Source of the DNA: Paenibacillus polygoni
GTDB taxonomy: Bacteria; Bacillota; Bacilli; Paenibacillales; Paenibacillaceae
Assembly (NCBI RefSeq): GCF_030263935.1
Contig: NZ_CP127162.1
Location: 324,001-388,000 of the forward strand
Reading direction: 5' to 3'
DNA length: 64,000 nt
Shown here piece by piece: positions 6,116-15,352 of this stretch. The notes under the pieces were generated by a model. That model had not been told where the DNA came from. It made no database searches and saw nothing but the letters and a program-made list of their open reading frames with translations. The position numbers were made by a program, and so were the translations under genes. Position 1 is the stretch's first letter, and each line of letters begins with the position of its first letter.

Positions 6116-8491
6116 ATGATAAAACAAAGATTGGCAAAAGTAATGGCAGCATTTATGGCACTCATTCTCATCATGACGACAACAGGGCTTGTATCCGTAA
6201 ACGTGGCGTCCGCAGCAGACGCGGAGATCAGCAAACTGGTTTTGTCCACGGATTCACTAAGTTTGGAGATCGGGGACAGCAGTACACTAACAGCAACAGC
6301 GGTCAATAGTGATGGTAAATCTAATAATGTAACCATTAGCACAAACTGGACTAGTAATGATAGTTCGGTAGCTTCCGTATATAACGGGACAATTACAGCG
6401 AAAGGCGAAGGTACGGCGACCATTGTTGCTGTATACGACGGTAAGTCACAGGCTGTGAATGTAAAAGTAACAAAGAAAGTAAAGGCACTAACGAAGAATA
6501 AACAAGCACTTGATCTGCGTATAGGACAGGAAGCAAGTGTTACTCTTAAAGCAATTTATACAGATAACACAGAACAGGATGCATCGAGCATCGCCGAGTG
6601 GACTTCTTCGGACAACAAAGTAGCCACTGTAGTTAACGGATCCGTACGTGCTTTATCTGCAGGTACAGCAACCGTTACAGCAAAACTTGGCAAACAAACT
6701 GTGACGATTGAGGTTGGAGTCGAAGTTGTCAGACGAATTGAGATGGACCATACGCAGTTATCCCTGCTCTTAAAAGATGGAAAGCAAAAGGACCAACAGA
6801 AAGTAGTCCTGACAGCTACGTATCCAGATGGCGAGACAAAGGATGTTACAGCGGACGCCGTATGGTCTTCGAGTAATGAGAAAGTCGCTGATGCGTTTAA
6901 AGGAAATATTGTAGCCTACAAGGCAGGTACAGCAACCATTACAGCGGAATACGGTACGAAGACGACCACACTTGAAGTGGATGTAGATAAGACGCGTAAG
7001 CTGGTTGCGAGCGAACAAAGCTTTTTCATGAATATAAACGAAACCAAACAAATTGATTTAACGGCTGTTTATCCTGATGATACTGAGGTCAATGTAACTG
7101 AAAAAGCGGTATGGACTTCAAGTAATGTAAAGATTGCAGATGTCATTGATGGTAAGGTGTATGCGAATGCTTCTGGATCGGCAACGATTACCGCAAAATA
7201 CAGCAATCAGACAGTAGAAATTCCAGTGGATGTAGAAGTTGCTCGCCATTTGGATATCGATAAGGAAGAACTTGGACTCAAAGTAGGCGGGACCCATACG
7301 TTTAAAGTAGTGGCAGCCTTCGCAAACGGTGTAACCGAAGAGGTAACGACCAAGGCAACCTGGACATCAAGTGAGGAAAGTGTTGCTTATGTAGAGAATG
7401 GAAATCTTACGGCATATAAGTCAGGGAAGACGACGGTAAAAGCAACCTATGGCGGTAAAACGGTTGAGGCAGCAGTTAGCGTAGACATTCCGACCAAGGT
7501 AGCACTGGCAAGCAAAAAAGGGGTAGTTCCTGTAGACGGAACCCTCCAAGCGAATGTAATCGCTACTTACACAGAAGATCGTGAGGAAATCGTAACCGAT
7601 AAAGCGGAATGGAGCTCAAGCAATGAGAAGATTGCTGAGGTTACATCCGGTGGTTTAATTACAGGAATAAAGACAGGTAAAGCGACCATTACGGCAAAAT
7701 ATCAAGGTAAAACCCTTACCATGACGGTAGAAGTAGGACTAGCAAGCGGCTTACAGGCTGACGTGCCGATCGTAGCGCTGCTCTCCAAAGAAACGTATCA
7801 ACTGAAGCTGACCGCATCTGATGAATATGGGAATGAGCAGGATGTAAGCAATGATGCAACCTGGAAATCAAGCAGTGCCCGTATAGCAGATGTGAAGAAA
7901 GGCTTAATTACTGCTTACGGCAAGGGCAAGACCAATATTACCGCTGAATATGGTGATCAGAAGGTAACCATTGCAGTAGAAGTGGACGTCATTGAACGCA
8001 TGGAAATTTCGGAGTCTTCTCTTTCTCTGAAATCAGGCGATACGATAGATCTGACGCTGAATGTAATGCTGAGCGATGGTTCTACACGTGATGTGACAGA
8101 CGCTGCAGAATGGAAAACGAACAGCTATAAAGTCGCTACCGTGAGCAAGGGGAAAGTGAAAGCAGTAGACTACGGAAAAGCGAAGATTACAGTTAAATAT
8201 GGCAGCAAGTCAGAAAGTGTACCCGTCGATGTAGATACACTCAAATACTTGCAGACCGATGAAGTGAGCTTGACACTGAAAAAAGGACAAACAGTAAAAA
8301 TTACAGCTGAAGCAACCTATGCAGATGGTTCTGAGGCAGACGTATCGAAGCCAGCGATGTGGACTTCTTCGAGGATCACGGTCGCTAGCGTAAAAGACGG
8401 TACCATACGGGCAACTGGAAAAGGAAAAGCAACGATTACGGTCAGCTTTGCCGGCAAGAAATCAAAAGTGAGCCTTGTCGTTACGGAGTAA
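6116..8491 (+). CDS. Secreted protein of nine tandem BIG2 Ig-like repeats
   Basis: The 791-residue protein has a Sec signal peptide (MIKQRLAK, a hydrophobic stretch, cut near Ala32) and then nine repeats of about 84 residues. Each repeat carries the BIG2 marks: a [TAEV]W[TSK]SS motif followed by [KRS][VI]A and G-x-A-T-I-T-A-x-Y. No SLH, LPXTG, LysM or membrane anchor follows the last repeat, and the stop comes directly after repeat nine. So it is probably secreted or held by another wall protein. BIG2 domains are found in bacterial adhesins and surface proteins; the role here is inferred as structural or adhesive. GGGGGG precedes the ATG. An IS3-family element is inserted 23 bases after the stop. 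Confidence 0.87.
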   Translation: MIKQRLAKVMAAFMALILIMTTTGLVSVNVASAADAEISKLVLSTDSLSLEIGDSSTLTATAVNSDGKSNNVTISTNWTSNDSSVASVYNGTITAKGEGTATIVAVYDGKSQAVNVKVTKKVKALTKNKQALDLRIGQEASVTLKAIYTDNTEQDASSIAEWTSSDNKVATVVNGSVRALSAGTATVTAKLGKQTVTIEVGVEVVRRIEMDHTQLSLLLKDGKQKDQQKVVLTATYPDGETKDVTADAVWSSSNEKVADAFKGNIVAYKAGTATITAEYGTKTTTLEVDVDKTRKLVASEQSFFMNINETKQIDLTAVYPDDTEVNVTEKAVWTSSNVKIADVIDGKVYANASGSATITAKYSNQTVEIPVDVEVARHLDIDKEELGLKVGGTHTFKVVAAFANGVTEEVTTKATWTSSEESVAYVENGNLTAYKSGKTTVKATYGGKTVEAAVSVDIPTKVALASKKGVVPVDGTLQANVIATYTEDREEIVTDKAEWSSSNEKIAEVTSGGLITGIKTGKATITAKYQGKTLTMTVEVGLASGLQADVPIVALLSKETYQLKLTASDEYGNEQDVSNDATWKSSSARIADVKKGLITAYGKGKTNITAEYGDQKVTIAVEVDVIERMEISESSLSLKSGDTIDLTLNVMLSDGSTRDVTDAAEWKTNSYKVATVSKGKVKAVDYGKAKITVKYGSKSESVPVDVDTLKYLQTDEVSLTLKKGQTVKITAEATYADGSEADVSKPAMWTSSRITVASVKDGTIRATGKGKATITVSFAGKKSKVSLVVTE

Positions 8492-8561
8492 ACATCTAAC
8501 AATATAAAGTGAAGTGCACCCTGTCAAGTAGACAGATAAAAAAACAAAATTATAAATGTTC

Positions 8562-8599
8562 AATCCCCTCGGTTATCAAAGCTGAGGGGATTATTTTTT
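8562..8599 (+). terminator. Intrinsic terminator inside the left end of IS copy A
   Basis: AATCCCCTC and GAGGGGATT form the stem and a run of T follows on the plus strand. It lies between the left inverted repeat and the end of orfB. It would stop read-through from the BIG2 gene into the element. Confidence 0.8.
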
Positions 8600-8604
8600 C
8601 TTAG

Positions 8605-9517
8605 TTATGCTGCTTGCCGATATTCGTTAGGGGATAAGCCGTTAAGTCGTTCGGTGTATCGAAAATTATTGTAATAATGGATATAAGTTCTTACACTACG
8701 AAGGAGATTGTCGTATGTATCGTATTTCTCCAGATAAAAGCTTTCTGTTTTAAAGGTACCCCAGAATCGCTCAATAGGTTGGTTGTCCAAACACCGACTT
8801 ACACGAGACATACTTGTTCTAAACTTGTATTTCTTTTGAAGTCGTTGGTATTCATGTGAGGTGTATTGAAAACCTCTATCACTGTGCAAGAGTGGCTTAG
8901 CACCTGGGTTCCTTTTGTAAGCTTTCTTTACTGTATTCATAACGAGTTCATTGTTATTGGAATGGCTGAGTACCCATGACACCACGGAGTTGTCATATCC
9001 GTCAATAATGGCACTCAAATAGGCCTTACGGCCATTTCCGTACTTTAATTCTGTTACATCGGTGCACCACTTTTGGTTAGGGGCATCCGCTTGGAATTTT
9101 CGGTTCATGACATTCTCTGCAATATGAAGGGCTGGAGCTTTCACGTAATTTGGCCGCTTTTTGCGAATCACTGCCCTTAGTTCAAGGGCGCGCATGATAC
9201 GGTAATAGCGTTTACGGTTGTAGCCTTTTTTAGTTTGCGATTTAACTGAATACGCATTTGGCGATAACCGAGTATCCCTTTTCGTTTGTCATAGCGACAC
9301 TTGACTTCCTTGGCGAGTTTAAGATTTTCGAGTTCCCTGGTGGATGGCGTCCATTTCAGCCACTTATAATAGGCAGATCGGGCGATTCCTGCGAGCTCAC
9401 AGAGCTTGGTGAGTGCATATCCCTTTTCGCCATGCAGTTCCTTAATCGCTTGATAGATGTCTGCATGCCGAACGTAGGTTAGTGTGTATTTCTTCGCCGG
9501 ATCTCTGCCAACTTTTT
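8605..9517 (-). pseudogene. IS3-family transposase orfB (DDE integrase), one frame break
   Basis: The catalytic core is readable from 9195 to 8605: WCTDVTEL, LLHSDRGFQYT and PIERFWGTFKTE give the D, D and E of the rve domain. The upstream part (TYVRHADIYQAIKELHGEKGY, 9477 onward) is in another frame. Both parts join at CTAAAAAAGGC (9225-9231), where one base is missing. Ribosomal -1 slippage at this A AAA AAG heptamer would restore the frame, so activity is not excluded. A second A AAA AAG at 9512-9518 is the normal orfA/orfB slippage site. Confidence 0.75.
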
Positions 9518-10168
9518 TGCGAGTGCATTCTCCATTTCAAGGTACTCATTACGCGCTTCGAGTTCCTTAATCCGAAGCTTTAATCTTTCCTGTTCATCTA
9601 GCTCCTCTAGCGGTTTTTTACGACCTCGGAGGTCTTTTAACCCTTCGTGACCATTCGTTTGATATTTACGAACCCAGGCGTAGACTTGCTGATAAGAGAC
9701 ATCGTACTTGTCGATGGCTTTCTGGTAATCTAAATCATGGGCGATGGTGAATTGTGCAATTTCAATACGTTCTTCGTAAGTCGTTTTCCGTCCTTTATTC
9801 ATATGAGGGGATCCCATCCTTTTCGGAGTTGGTTTCATTTTCGCCCCTTCAGTATACTTGGAAATCCAGCTCTCTAACACAGATTTACTCGAAATATGGT
9901 ACTTTTTCACCACTGATCGTACAGAGTGTTCACCAGAAAGTGCATCTTGTATCGCCGCCAGTCGTAACTCTTTGGAGTAAGCTTTCCAACCTTTCGATTT
10001 TTTTAAACCTTCCACTTCACCTGCTTGATATTTTCTTATCCATTCGGTAACCGTGCTTTTATGGATCCCCAGTTGTTTTGCCTCGTAGTTGGGATTGGAT
10101 TCATGCTGCAGGCAACGTCTTACAACCTGAATCTTAATTTCATATGGAATTGGGCTTCTTTTAGACAT
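9479..10168 (-). CDS. IS3-family transposase orfA (helix-turn-helix protein)
   Basis: The 229-residue protein has two helix-turn-helix segments of the transposase-8/HTH_29 type (IPYEIKIQVVRRCL ... STVTEWIRKY and a second around YEERIEIAQF ... QQVYAWVRKY). A C-terminal coiled coil with LRIKELEARNEYLEMENALAKK follows. GGGAG eight bases before ATG 10168 decides the start over the earlier in-frame ATG codons. Near the end GCAAAAAAGTT gives the A6G slippery heptamer expected for the -1 fusion with orfB. Confidence 0.85.
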   Translation of the reverse strand: MSKRSPIPYEIKIQVVRRCLQHESNPNYEAKQLGIHKSTVTEWIRKYQAGEVEGLKKSKGWKAYSKELRLAAIQDALSGEHSVRSVVKKYHISSKSVLESWISKYTEGAKMKPTPKRMGSPHMNKGRKTTYEERIEIAQFTIAHDLDYQKAIDKYDVSYQQVYAWVRKYQTNGHEGLKDLRGRKKPLEELDEQERLKLRIKELEARNEYLEMENALAKKLAEIRRRNTH

Positions 10169-10243
10169 TACAAAAACTCCCATCATGATAGAGGTAGAAG
10201 TTTTGTTTTTTCTACTGTCTACTATGATGGGAGCGTATCAATT

Positions 10244-10264
10244 AAAGGGGTAGCGGCCTTTTTC
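10244..10264 (+). terminator. Possible native terminator of the BIG2 gene displaced by the IS
   Basis: AAAGG and CCTTT with an inner GG/CC pairing make a short hairpin followed by T on the plus strand. It lies just outside the right end of the IS, as expected if the element landed between the gene and its terminator. The stem is short. Confidence 0.35.
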
Positions 10265-10279
10265 TATCTTAGATATCAT

Positions 10280-10834
10280 TTAGACAATTGTATGAGATAA
10301 GACGATTGCTCCATAGGCAAATGCGATGAGAATAACAAATGCGGGATGAATCTTTGTTTTTGTAAGCATAAAGAGTGCAATCGCTGAAATAAGTAAAGTC
10401 TGCCACATATTAATCGTCTCGATCGAGACAATCCCCATCTCCCATGTCAGTAAGAGCATGAGGACAGCAATGATAGGCTGAACAAGCAGTGTCATTCCTT
10501 TTACTACGTTGGATGTACGGTATTTATTAAGTAAGCTAAGCAGTAGAATAAGTGCAGTTGCAGAAGGAACGACAGTAGCAATGGTAGCGATGATGAATCC
10601 AGGCCAGCTGGCTACTTGGTACCCGACAAACGCAGCAATTTTGGTCGCAATTGGACCAGGAAGAGCATTTGCTACCGCGAGCACATCACCAAATTGTTCA
10701 TTTGTCATCCAAGCGTAATGATTGACGACTTCTTCCTGCATAAGTGGAATGGATGCAGGACCGCCTCCATAACCAAGCACATTGGCTACGAAAAATCCCC
10801 AAAACAGTTCCCACCATGTTTGTAGTTGCTCCAC
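10280..10834 (-). CDS. chrA: Chromate transporter, short-chain CHR subunit 2
   Basis: This 184-residue membrane protein is one CHR domain. N-terminal GYGGGPASIPLMQEE and LAVANALPGPIATKIAAFVGY are the conserved signatures of chromate transporters, followed by several membrane spans. Full-length ChrA has two such domains; here they are separate genes, as in the Bacillus subtilis ywrB/ywrA (chr3N/chr3C) pair, whose products work together in chromate efflux. The start is four bases after the stop of the partner gene at 10838. IS copy A lies just downstream. Confidence 0.88.
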   Translation of the reverse strand: MEQLQTWWELFWGFFVANVLGYGGGPASIPLMQEEVVNHYAWMTNEQFGDVLAVANALPGPIATKIAAFVGYQVASWPGFIIATIATVVPSATALILLLSLLNKYRTSNVVKGMTLLVQPIIAVLMLLLTWEMGIVSIETINMWQTLLISAIALFMLTKTKIHPAFVILIAFAYGAIVLSHTIV

Positions 10835-10837
10835 GGT

Positions 10838-11425
10838 TTATGACACCCCTTTATCGCTTTGTTTGTCCCGTTTGTAGCGCTGCACGAGGTTTAGATGGAA
10901 CATGCCATAAACCAGGAAGAGCATTACCACAATCCCTGGGTGGATTTGCAGCAACTGAAGCAGGACAAAGGCAAGAACTCCGAACAAGACAGCAAACCCT
11001 TTTCCAAGACCTTTCCATGCCTTCAGGGCAAATTCATAAGCCATAATACCAAGCATGACAACGATAACAGGTCTTACCGCTGCGATCATTCCTGCAATAT
11101 ATTTGGAGTCTTTTAAGGTGTACATCACCCCGAGCAGAGCAACTATGGCAATACTCGATGGCAAGATATGAGCAAGCACCGAGACAATAGCACCGGAGAT
11201 TCCTTTTCGCTTATAGCCAAGATACGCTGCCATTTTCGTTGCAATCGGACCAGGCAGGGCGTTGGCAAGTGCGAGGGTTTCTCCAAATTCTTCATCTTCC
11301 ATCCACTTATAGCGGGTGACTGCTTCATAGCGGATGAGGGGAATAACAGAGGGTCCGCCTCCGTATCCCAAAATACCAGTTCTAATCATTCCGATGGCTA
11401 GTTCTTTGTAAGGCTGTAAGTTCAT
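10838..11425 (-). CDS. chrA: Chromate transporter, short-chain CHR subunit 1
   Basis: This is a 195-residue CHR-domain protein. GYGGGPSVIPLIRYEAV near residue 20 and LANALPGPIATKMAAYLGY near residue 52 match the CHR signature, and five or six membrane spans follow. It lies between the Lrp-type regulator at 11441 and the second CHR gene at 10834, with almost no gaps. The three genes therefore look like one operon. In Bacillus the paired short proteins insert with opposite topology and are both needed; I infer the same here. Confidence 0.88.
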   Translation of the reverse strand: MNLQPYKELAIGMIRTGILGYGGGPSVIPLIRYEAVTRYKWMEDEEFGETLALANALPGPIATKMAAYLGYKRKGISGAIVSVLAHILPSSIAIVALLGVMYTLKDSKYIAGMIAAVRPVIVVMLGIMAYEFALKAWKGLGKGFAVLFGVLAFVLLQLLQIHPGIVVMLFLVYGMFHLNLVQRYKRDKQSDKGVS

Positions 11426-11440
11426 TACTGAGGTCTCCTC

Positions 11441-11941
11441 CTATAAGCGCATGCCCATGCGGCTCTTGTAGCGTTTGAGCAGCAGCTGGGATTCTACTTT
11501 TACAATCCCGGGCATTTTGTATACTTTCTCTAGTAGAAAATGTTCCATCTCTTCCATATCTGCAAAAATACCGTGCATATGTAACGTGCTCGGACCTGTC
11601 ATGTGATAGAGGCTAGTAACCGCCGGCTCTTGATCAAGCTTCTCTGCCACTTCATCCAAATACTGCGGCTCAATATCTACATTAAAAAAGGCTGATACAG
11701 ATAAACCCACTTTCACTGGATTAATCACAACCGTAAAGCGTTCGATGACTTCCTTCTCGGACAAAGCATTAATTCGGGCCTGAACGGCAACGCGGGATAA
11801 GCCGATTTGCTGACCAAGCTCAGTATAGGATATACGGCTGTTCTGATGCAGGGCTGCTAGTATTTTGCGATCAATCTCATCGAGGTTATGCATGCGGGGG
11901 ATCTCAGGTGAGAAAACCTGATCTATCCGATCTTTACTCAT
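11441..11941 (-). CDS. Lrp/AsnC-family regulator of the chromate operon
   Basis: The protein is about 166 residues. It has an AsnC-type helix-turn-helix ([17 protein letters not shown] and [17 protein letters not shown]) followed by a RAM-type domain. Upstream AGGTGG favours the ATG at 11941 or 11944 over the earlier 11959. It is the first gene of the chromate transporter operon. The same order (Lrp regulator plus two CHR genes) exists in Bacillus subtilis as ywrC-ywrBA, where the regulator, also called ChrS, represses the transporter genes. Control by chromate is inferred from this synteny. Confidence 0.83.
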   Translation of the reverse strand: MSKDRIDQVFSPEIPRMHNLDEIDRKILAALHQNSRISYTELGQQIGLSRVAVQARINALSEKEVIERFTVVINPVKVGLSVSAFFNVDIEPQYLDEVAEKLDQEPAVTSLYHMTGPSTLHMHGIFADMEEMEHFLLEKVYKMPGIVKVESQLLLKRYKSRMGMRL

Positions 11942-12096
11942 CATTAGACCACCTTTCATTATTTCGAAACAAACTTTGCGTAATTTATATATCTATATTT
12001 ATAACTTTTCGTAAGATGAGTCAATCATTTCTGCTCGATTTGTCCATTTATATAATATAATCCTTTCTATTTGTATATCTGAACATCTGTGAAGCA

Positions 12097-12133
12097 AATC
12101 AGCCCCCCGATCCAATGGACCGAAGAGCTGATG
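12097..12133 (-). terminator. Possible terminator of the DUF4358 gene
   Basis: ATCAGCTC and the GGGCTGAT end pair around TTCGGTCC and GGATCGG with bulges. The T tail on the minus strand is weak. Confidence 0.35.
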
Positions 12134-12184
12134 TTTTGGAGTACAAAGATTTGGGAGAATGATTGCTTTAGATCATTTGAGTGA

Positions 12185-12688
12185 TCATTCTTTTTTGTCA
12201 TAATGAATTTTATCAAAATATGAATCAACAAGTTTATTTCCGCTGCCATAGCTGTCACTAATTATTAAAATTACATAATTTCTTGTTCTACGAATGGAAT
12301 AACCCTGCAGGCGATCATATTCCTCCGAATCTTGTGTTTCATATTTGCTTACAAGCTCATTGCAATAGGAGCTTAGCGCACTTTGAATCATATCGGCGTT
12401 ATGTGTGCTAGTTGCTTCGAGTATTGCAAATTCTCTGGTAGTGTCATCTGTGCTAACGAAAACTTTTGCGCTGGAAACATCAGAGAGGGTCACTCCACTG
12501 TAATGTTCCTCAATTCTTTCAATACTGAGTTCCTTCATGTCCTTGTAGTAAACCGATGAAGATAGCAAAAACTCAGAAAACTTATTTATATCCATTTTTG
12601 TTTTGGGTTGCATTAGGACATAAATACTTGTTAGGACAATTATGGCAGCCACTAAGATAAAAACATTTTTTTTAGATACCGTTTTAAT
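12185..12688 (-). CDS. DUF4358-type membrane-anchored protein with an apparent ATT start
   Basis: The frame encodes a short basic N-terminus, one hydrophobic span (VFILVAAIIVLTSIYVLM) and an extracytoplasmic domain resembling DUF4358 (function unknown). No ATG or TTG is available in frame at the N-terminus, and the in-frame GTG at 12652 lacks a ribosome site and would cut off the positive residues before the span. ATT at 12688-12686 has GGAGG exactly eight bases upstream and gives IKTVSKKN before the span, so I propose ATT as start (167 residues). It stands alone, and its T-rich 3' end may terminate at 12097-12133. Confidence 0.6.
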   Translation of the reverse strand: MKTVSKKNVFILVAAIIVLTSIYVLMQPKTKMDINKFSEFLLSSSVYYKDMKELSIERIEEHYSGVTLSDVSSAKVFVSTDDTTREFAILEATSTHNADMIQSALSSYCNELVSKYETQDSEEYDRLQGYSIRRTRNYVILIISDSYGSGNKLVDSYFDKIHYDKKE

Positions 12689-12729
12689 GGAGATCTCCTC
12701 CTCTATATAAGCAGTATGTAAAGTAAATA

Positions 12730-12788
12730 AAAAGAACCAACAAGCCTCCAGTTAAATCTGACACGGGACTGACTTTGTTGGTTCTTAT
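12730..12788 (-). terminator. Terminator of the GAF/RR/kinase operon
   Basis: AAGAACCAACAA and TTGTTGGTTCTT form a 12-bp stem around a 30-base loop. On the minus strand TTTTTATTT follows. It closes the operon ending at 12805. Confidence 0.8.
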
Positions 12789-12804
12789 GTTTATCGCATG
12801 GATA

Positions 12805-13920
12805 TTACTCTTTAGTAAAAATGATGGTAATGCTTGTTCCTTCTCCAGGAGTAGATGTGATGGTCAGCGTGCCGCCAACACTTCTTGCTCTTTCTTCCAT
12901 ACTAAAAAGGCCGACACCAGCTTCACTGCCGGCTGCTCCAACGGTAAAGCCTTCTCCATTATCACTGATCGTGACGAGCAGTTTCGCTTCACGATCATCA
13001 ATCGTGACTTTCGCTTCCTCTGCATCGGCATGTTTGGCAATGTTAGTCAGCGCTTCTTGAATGATCCGATAGATTGCCAGCTCCAGGTTATGAGGTAATC
13101 TGCGACGTAAGTGACACTCAAAGCAGACATCAATACCATAATAACCTATGAACTTCTCAATATAGGTACGGATCGCAGGAACGATACCAAGATCGTCTAA
13201 TACCGAAGGACGAAGCTGCCAAGCTAGACCTCTTACTTCCTCGATAATCGCAGTCACCTGTTCGCGCAGAGGTTGTAAGTCAGACTTATCAACCGACTCA
13301 TTAGAAGTAAGCTGATCCAGTTGAATTACAAGAGAGTAGAGGCTTTGCCCAATTCCATCATGAAGCTCTCTAGAGAAACGTTTCCGCTCCTCTTCTTGAA
13401 TCCGAATGACCTTGGTCATCATCGATTGCAGCTCAGCTTCTGTCTGCTTCAGCCTCGTTACTTCGTTACGAATCGCCAAATACTTTTTAGGTTTCCCATG
13501 TTCATCCATCAGCGGCACAATCGTGGTATTAACCCAGTAGAATTCCCCGTCCTTGGTTGTATTACGGATTTCCCCTTGCCATACCCTTCCTTCACGGATC
13601 GTCGTCCAGAGCTCCTTCATAAAGGCAGTATCGTGGTATCCTGAATTGATAATACGATGATCCTGTCCGAGTAGTTCCTCTCTTGAGTACTTGGATATTT
13701 CGCAAAATTTATCATTTACGTACTGAATTTTCCCCTTTGTATCTGTCATAGCGACAATCGAGGATTCATCTAGAGCAATCTTAAGATCGGTCAGTTCCTG
13801 GAGTGCACTTTTCACTTCATCCTTCACTGTATCATTCTCGATATGGTGCTCTACTTCATTTATTAGTTTATCAATAGAATAGTTCTGAAAAGGAGATGTA
13901 AAGCTCTGTGTATCAGTCAT
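12805..13920 (-). CDS. PAS-domain sensor histidine kinase, NarL/NreB class
   Basis: This is a soluble 371-residue kinase. A PAS domain (about 45-160, with [19 protein letters not shown]) is followed by a HisKA_3 dimerisation helix with His187 in RELHDGIGQ. An HATPase_c domain carries [14 protein letters not shown] and [11 protein letters not shown]. It overlaps the response regulator by eight bases and shares its operon with a GAF protein, like staphylococcal nreABC for oxygen and nitrate sensing. NreB holds an Fe-S cluster on four PAS cysteines; this protein has only one Cys in the PAS (residue 73), so an Fe-S oxygen sensor is unlikely. The PAS ligand is unknown. Confidence 0.87.
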   Translation of the reverse strand: MTDTQSFTSPFQNYSIDKLINEVEHHIENDTVKDEVKSALQELTDLKIALDESSIVAMTDTKGKIQYVNDKFCEISKYSREELLGQDHRIINSGYHDTAFMKELWTTIREGRVWQGEIRNTTKDGEFYWVNTTIVPLMDEHGKPKKYLAIRNEVTRLKQTEAELQSMMTKVIRIQEEERKRFSRELHDGIGQSLYSLVIQLDQLTSNESVDKSDLQPLREQVTAIIEEVRGLAWQLRPSVLDDLGIVPAIRTYIEKFIGYYGIDVCFECHLRRRLPHNLELAIYRIIQEALTNIAKHADAEEAKVTIDDREAKLLVTISDNGEGFTVGAAGSEAGVGLFSMEERARSVGGTLTITSTPGEGTSITIIFTKE

Positions 13921-14566
13921 AAGTCATGAGCCCCTTTTTCATTGCAAGTTTGACGAGCTCAGGCCTGCTCTTTAGACCGAGTTTATCCATAAGATTACTC
14001 TTATGGGATTCAACCGTCTTGACGCTGATTATAAGTTGCTCTGCAATTTCCTTATTAGAATACCCTTTGGCAATCCAAGCCATAATTTCTTTTTCGCGAT
14101 CAGATAGTGTTTCATAAGGACCATCCGATTCTCCCCGGCGGATCATATCAGAGTATTCCTTCATTAATTTCTTTGTTGCACTTGGATATAAATAGGCAGT
14201 CCCATCTGCCACAGAGCGAATGGCTGCAATGAGCTCCTCATGAGGAGCACTTTTGAGTATGTAACCGGAAGCACCTGCGTGAATGGCTCGGAATAAATAC
14301 TCTTCATCATCATGCATGGTTAGAATCAATACGCCGACATGAGGCATCTTTTGTTTAAGTTCAGCGGTTGCAGTAAGTCCATCCTTGCCAGGAGGCATAC
14401 TGAAATCCATGAGTACAACATCCGGGTTTAACTCTTCTGCTTTGGCTATCGCTTCGTCTCCGTCTGCCGCATCTCCAATGACTTCAATATCATTCTTTCC
14501 TTGCAGCAAAGCAGATAGTCCTGATCGTACGACGATATGGTCGTCAGCAATTACGATACGAATCAA
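13913..14566 (-). CDS. NarL/LuxR-family response regulator (NreC/DegU-like)
   Basis: The receiver domain starts IRIVIADDH and has the phosphoacceptor Asp54 in VLMDFSMPP. The LuxR-type HTH with [22 protein letters not shown] is at the C-terminus. GGGAGG eight bases before TTG 14566 puts the start there (217 residues); the longer frame from 14641 has extra unrelated residues. The partner kinase overlaps its 3' end by eight bases, so translation is probably coupled. It is likely to be the output of the GAF/PAS system upstream. Confidence 0.88.
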   Translation of the reverse strand: MIRIVIADDHIVVRSGLSALLQGKNDIEVIGDAADGDEAIAKAEELNPDVVLMDFSMPPGKDGLTATAELKQKMPHVGVLILTMHDDEEYLFRAIHAGASGYILKSAPHEELIAAIRSVADGTAYLYPSATKKLMKEYSDMIRRGESDGPYETLSDREKEIMAWIAKGYSNKEIAEQLIISVKTVESHKSNLMDKLGLKSRPELVKLAMKKGLMTYD

Positions 14567-14701
14567 AATGGTTTCCTCCCTTTCCTTCAAGGTCCGGTGT
14601 GATGTAGTTAACATTTTACTACAGTTAGAATAGGGCTGCACCCGATCTTTATGAAAAAAGAGAACTAAGCAATGTTTTTTTTACATAAATAGTTCACCAT
14701 G

Positions 14702-15163
14702 TCAGATTACATTCAGTATGTTTGTCATAGAAGTGGAGAGTTGATCGGCTTCTCGCTCTACCATCTGGATCTCACTTGGATGAAAGGGGCGAGAGTGGTT
14801 TCTTAGACCGGTAATCAGAATCCCAACAGGGGTTTGATCCTGCAAGAGTGGAACAGAAATAATGCTGGTAAGCCGCTCTGCAAGTAAGAGGGGACAGGTA
14901 TGAAACAGCAGAGATGCAGGTTCTGAATTCATACTTGAGATAAAACTGCGGCCTGACTTAAAGACAGGGGCTGCAATACCTTCATTTGTTTTAAAAGCGA
15001 TTTTTGATGTGCGCTTACTGCGGCTTCCCATCTGAAAGATGACATGCAGCTTTCCGTCTGTTTTCGAGAGGAGCAAGATGGCGGTGAAGTCAGCATGTAG
15101 ACTATGTTGCAGCTGCTCTACAATATACTCTTCTGCAGGGGATAAGCATTGCATCATCATCAC
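14702..15163 (-). CDS. GAF-domain protein (NreA-like position)
   Basis: This 153-residue protein consists of one GAF domain (about 15-145) without other parts. Visible segments are FTAILLLSKTDGKLHVIFQMG, the NEGIAAPVFKSGRSFISS part and the SIISVPLLQDQTPVGIL strand-loop. In Staphylococcus carnosus the first gene of nreABC encodes such a GAF protein, NreA, which binds nitrate and modulates NreB; similar work here is inference from gene order. It starts at ATG 15163 with AAAGGATGTG upstream. An Fnr box lies 53 bases before the start. Confidence 0.75.
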   Translation of the reverse strand: MMMMQCLSPAEEYIVEQLQHSLHADFTAILLLSKTDGKLHVIFQMGSRSKRTSKIAFKTNEGIAAPVFKSGRSFISSMNSEPASLLFHTCPLLLAERLTSIISVPLLQDQTPVGILITGLRNHSRPFHPSEIQMVEREADQLSTSMTNILNVI

Positions 15164-15215
15164 ATCCTTTGGTTAGATTTATGAACCTAAGATTACTCGT
15201 TTCCGAGAAAGAGGC

Positions 15216-15231
15216 TGTGAAATATGTCACT
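15216..15231. promoter_or_regulatory. Fnr/Crp-type box between the GAF operon and fnr
   Basis: TGTGA-AATATG-TCACT matches the Bacillus Fnr consensus TGTGA-N6-TCACA except for the last base. On the minus strand a TAATCT hexamer lies about 29 bases away, which places the box near -41.5 of the GAF operon, the class II activation position. It is about 100 bases from the likely fnr start site. Confidence 0.7.
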
Positions 15232-15352
15232 AGAACCTAGCCAAATTAGAAAGTTAGGGGAATTTTAGCACTTTTATCAGGTGTTTCCCTGATCCGTAAT
15301 ATGGGGGGATTAAGTACAATAGAGATATTAGAAGAGCGAGGGGCGATTTAAG

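Larger units (their letters stand above)
8515..10235 (-). mobile_element. IS3-family insertion sequence, copy A
   Basis: Two transposase frames on the minus strand are flanked by related ends: TGCACCCTGTCAAGTAGACAG at 8515-8535 and its degenerate complement at 10215-10235. Both share CCC and AGTAGACAG, followed inward by an A-rich stretch with AAAACAAAA. Exact ends and target duplication are not clear. It sits between the BIG2 gene and the chromate transporter genes. The orfB part carries a frame break, so the copy may be inactive. Confidence 0.8.
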
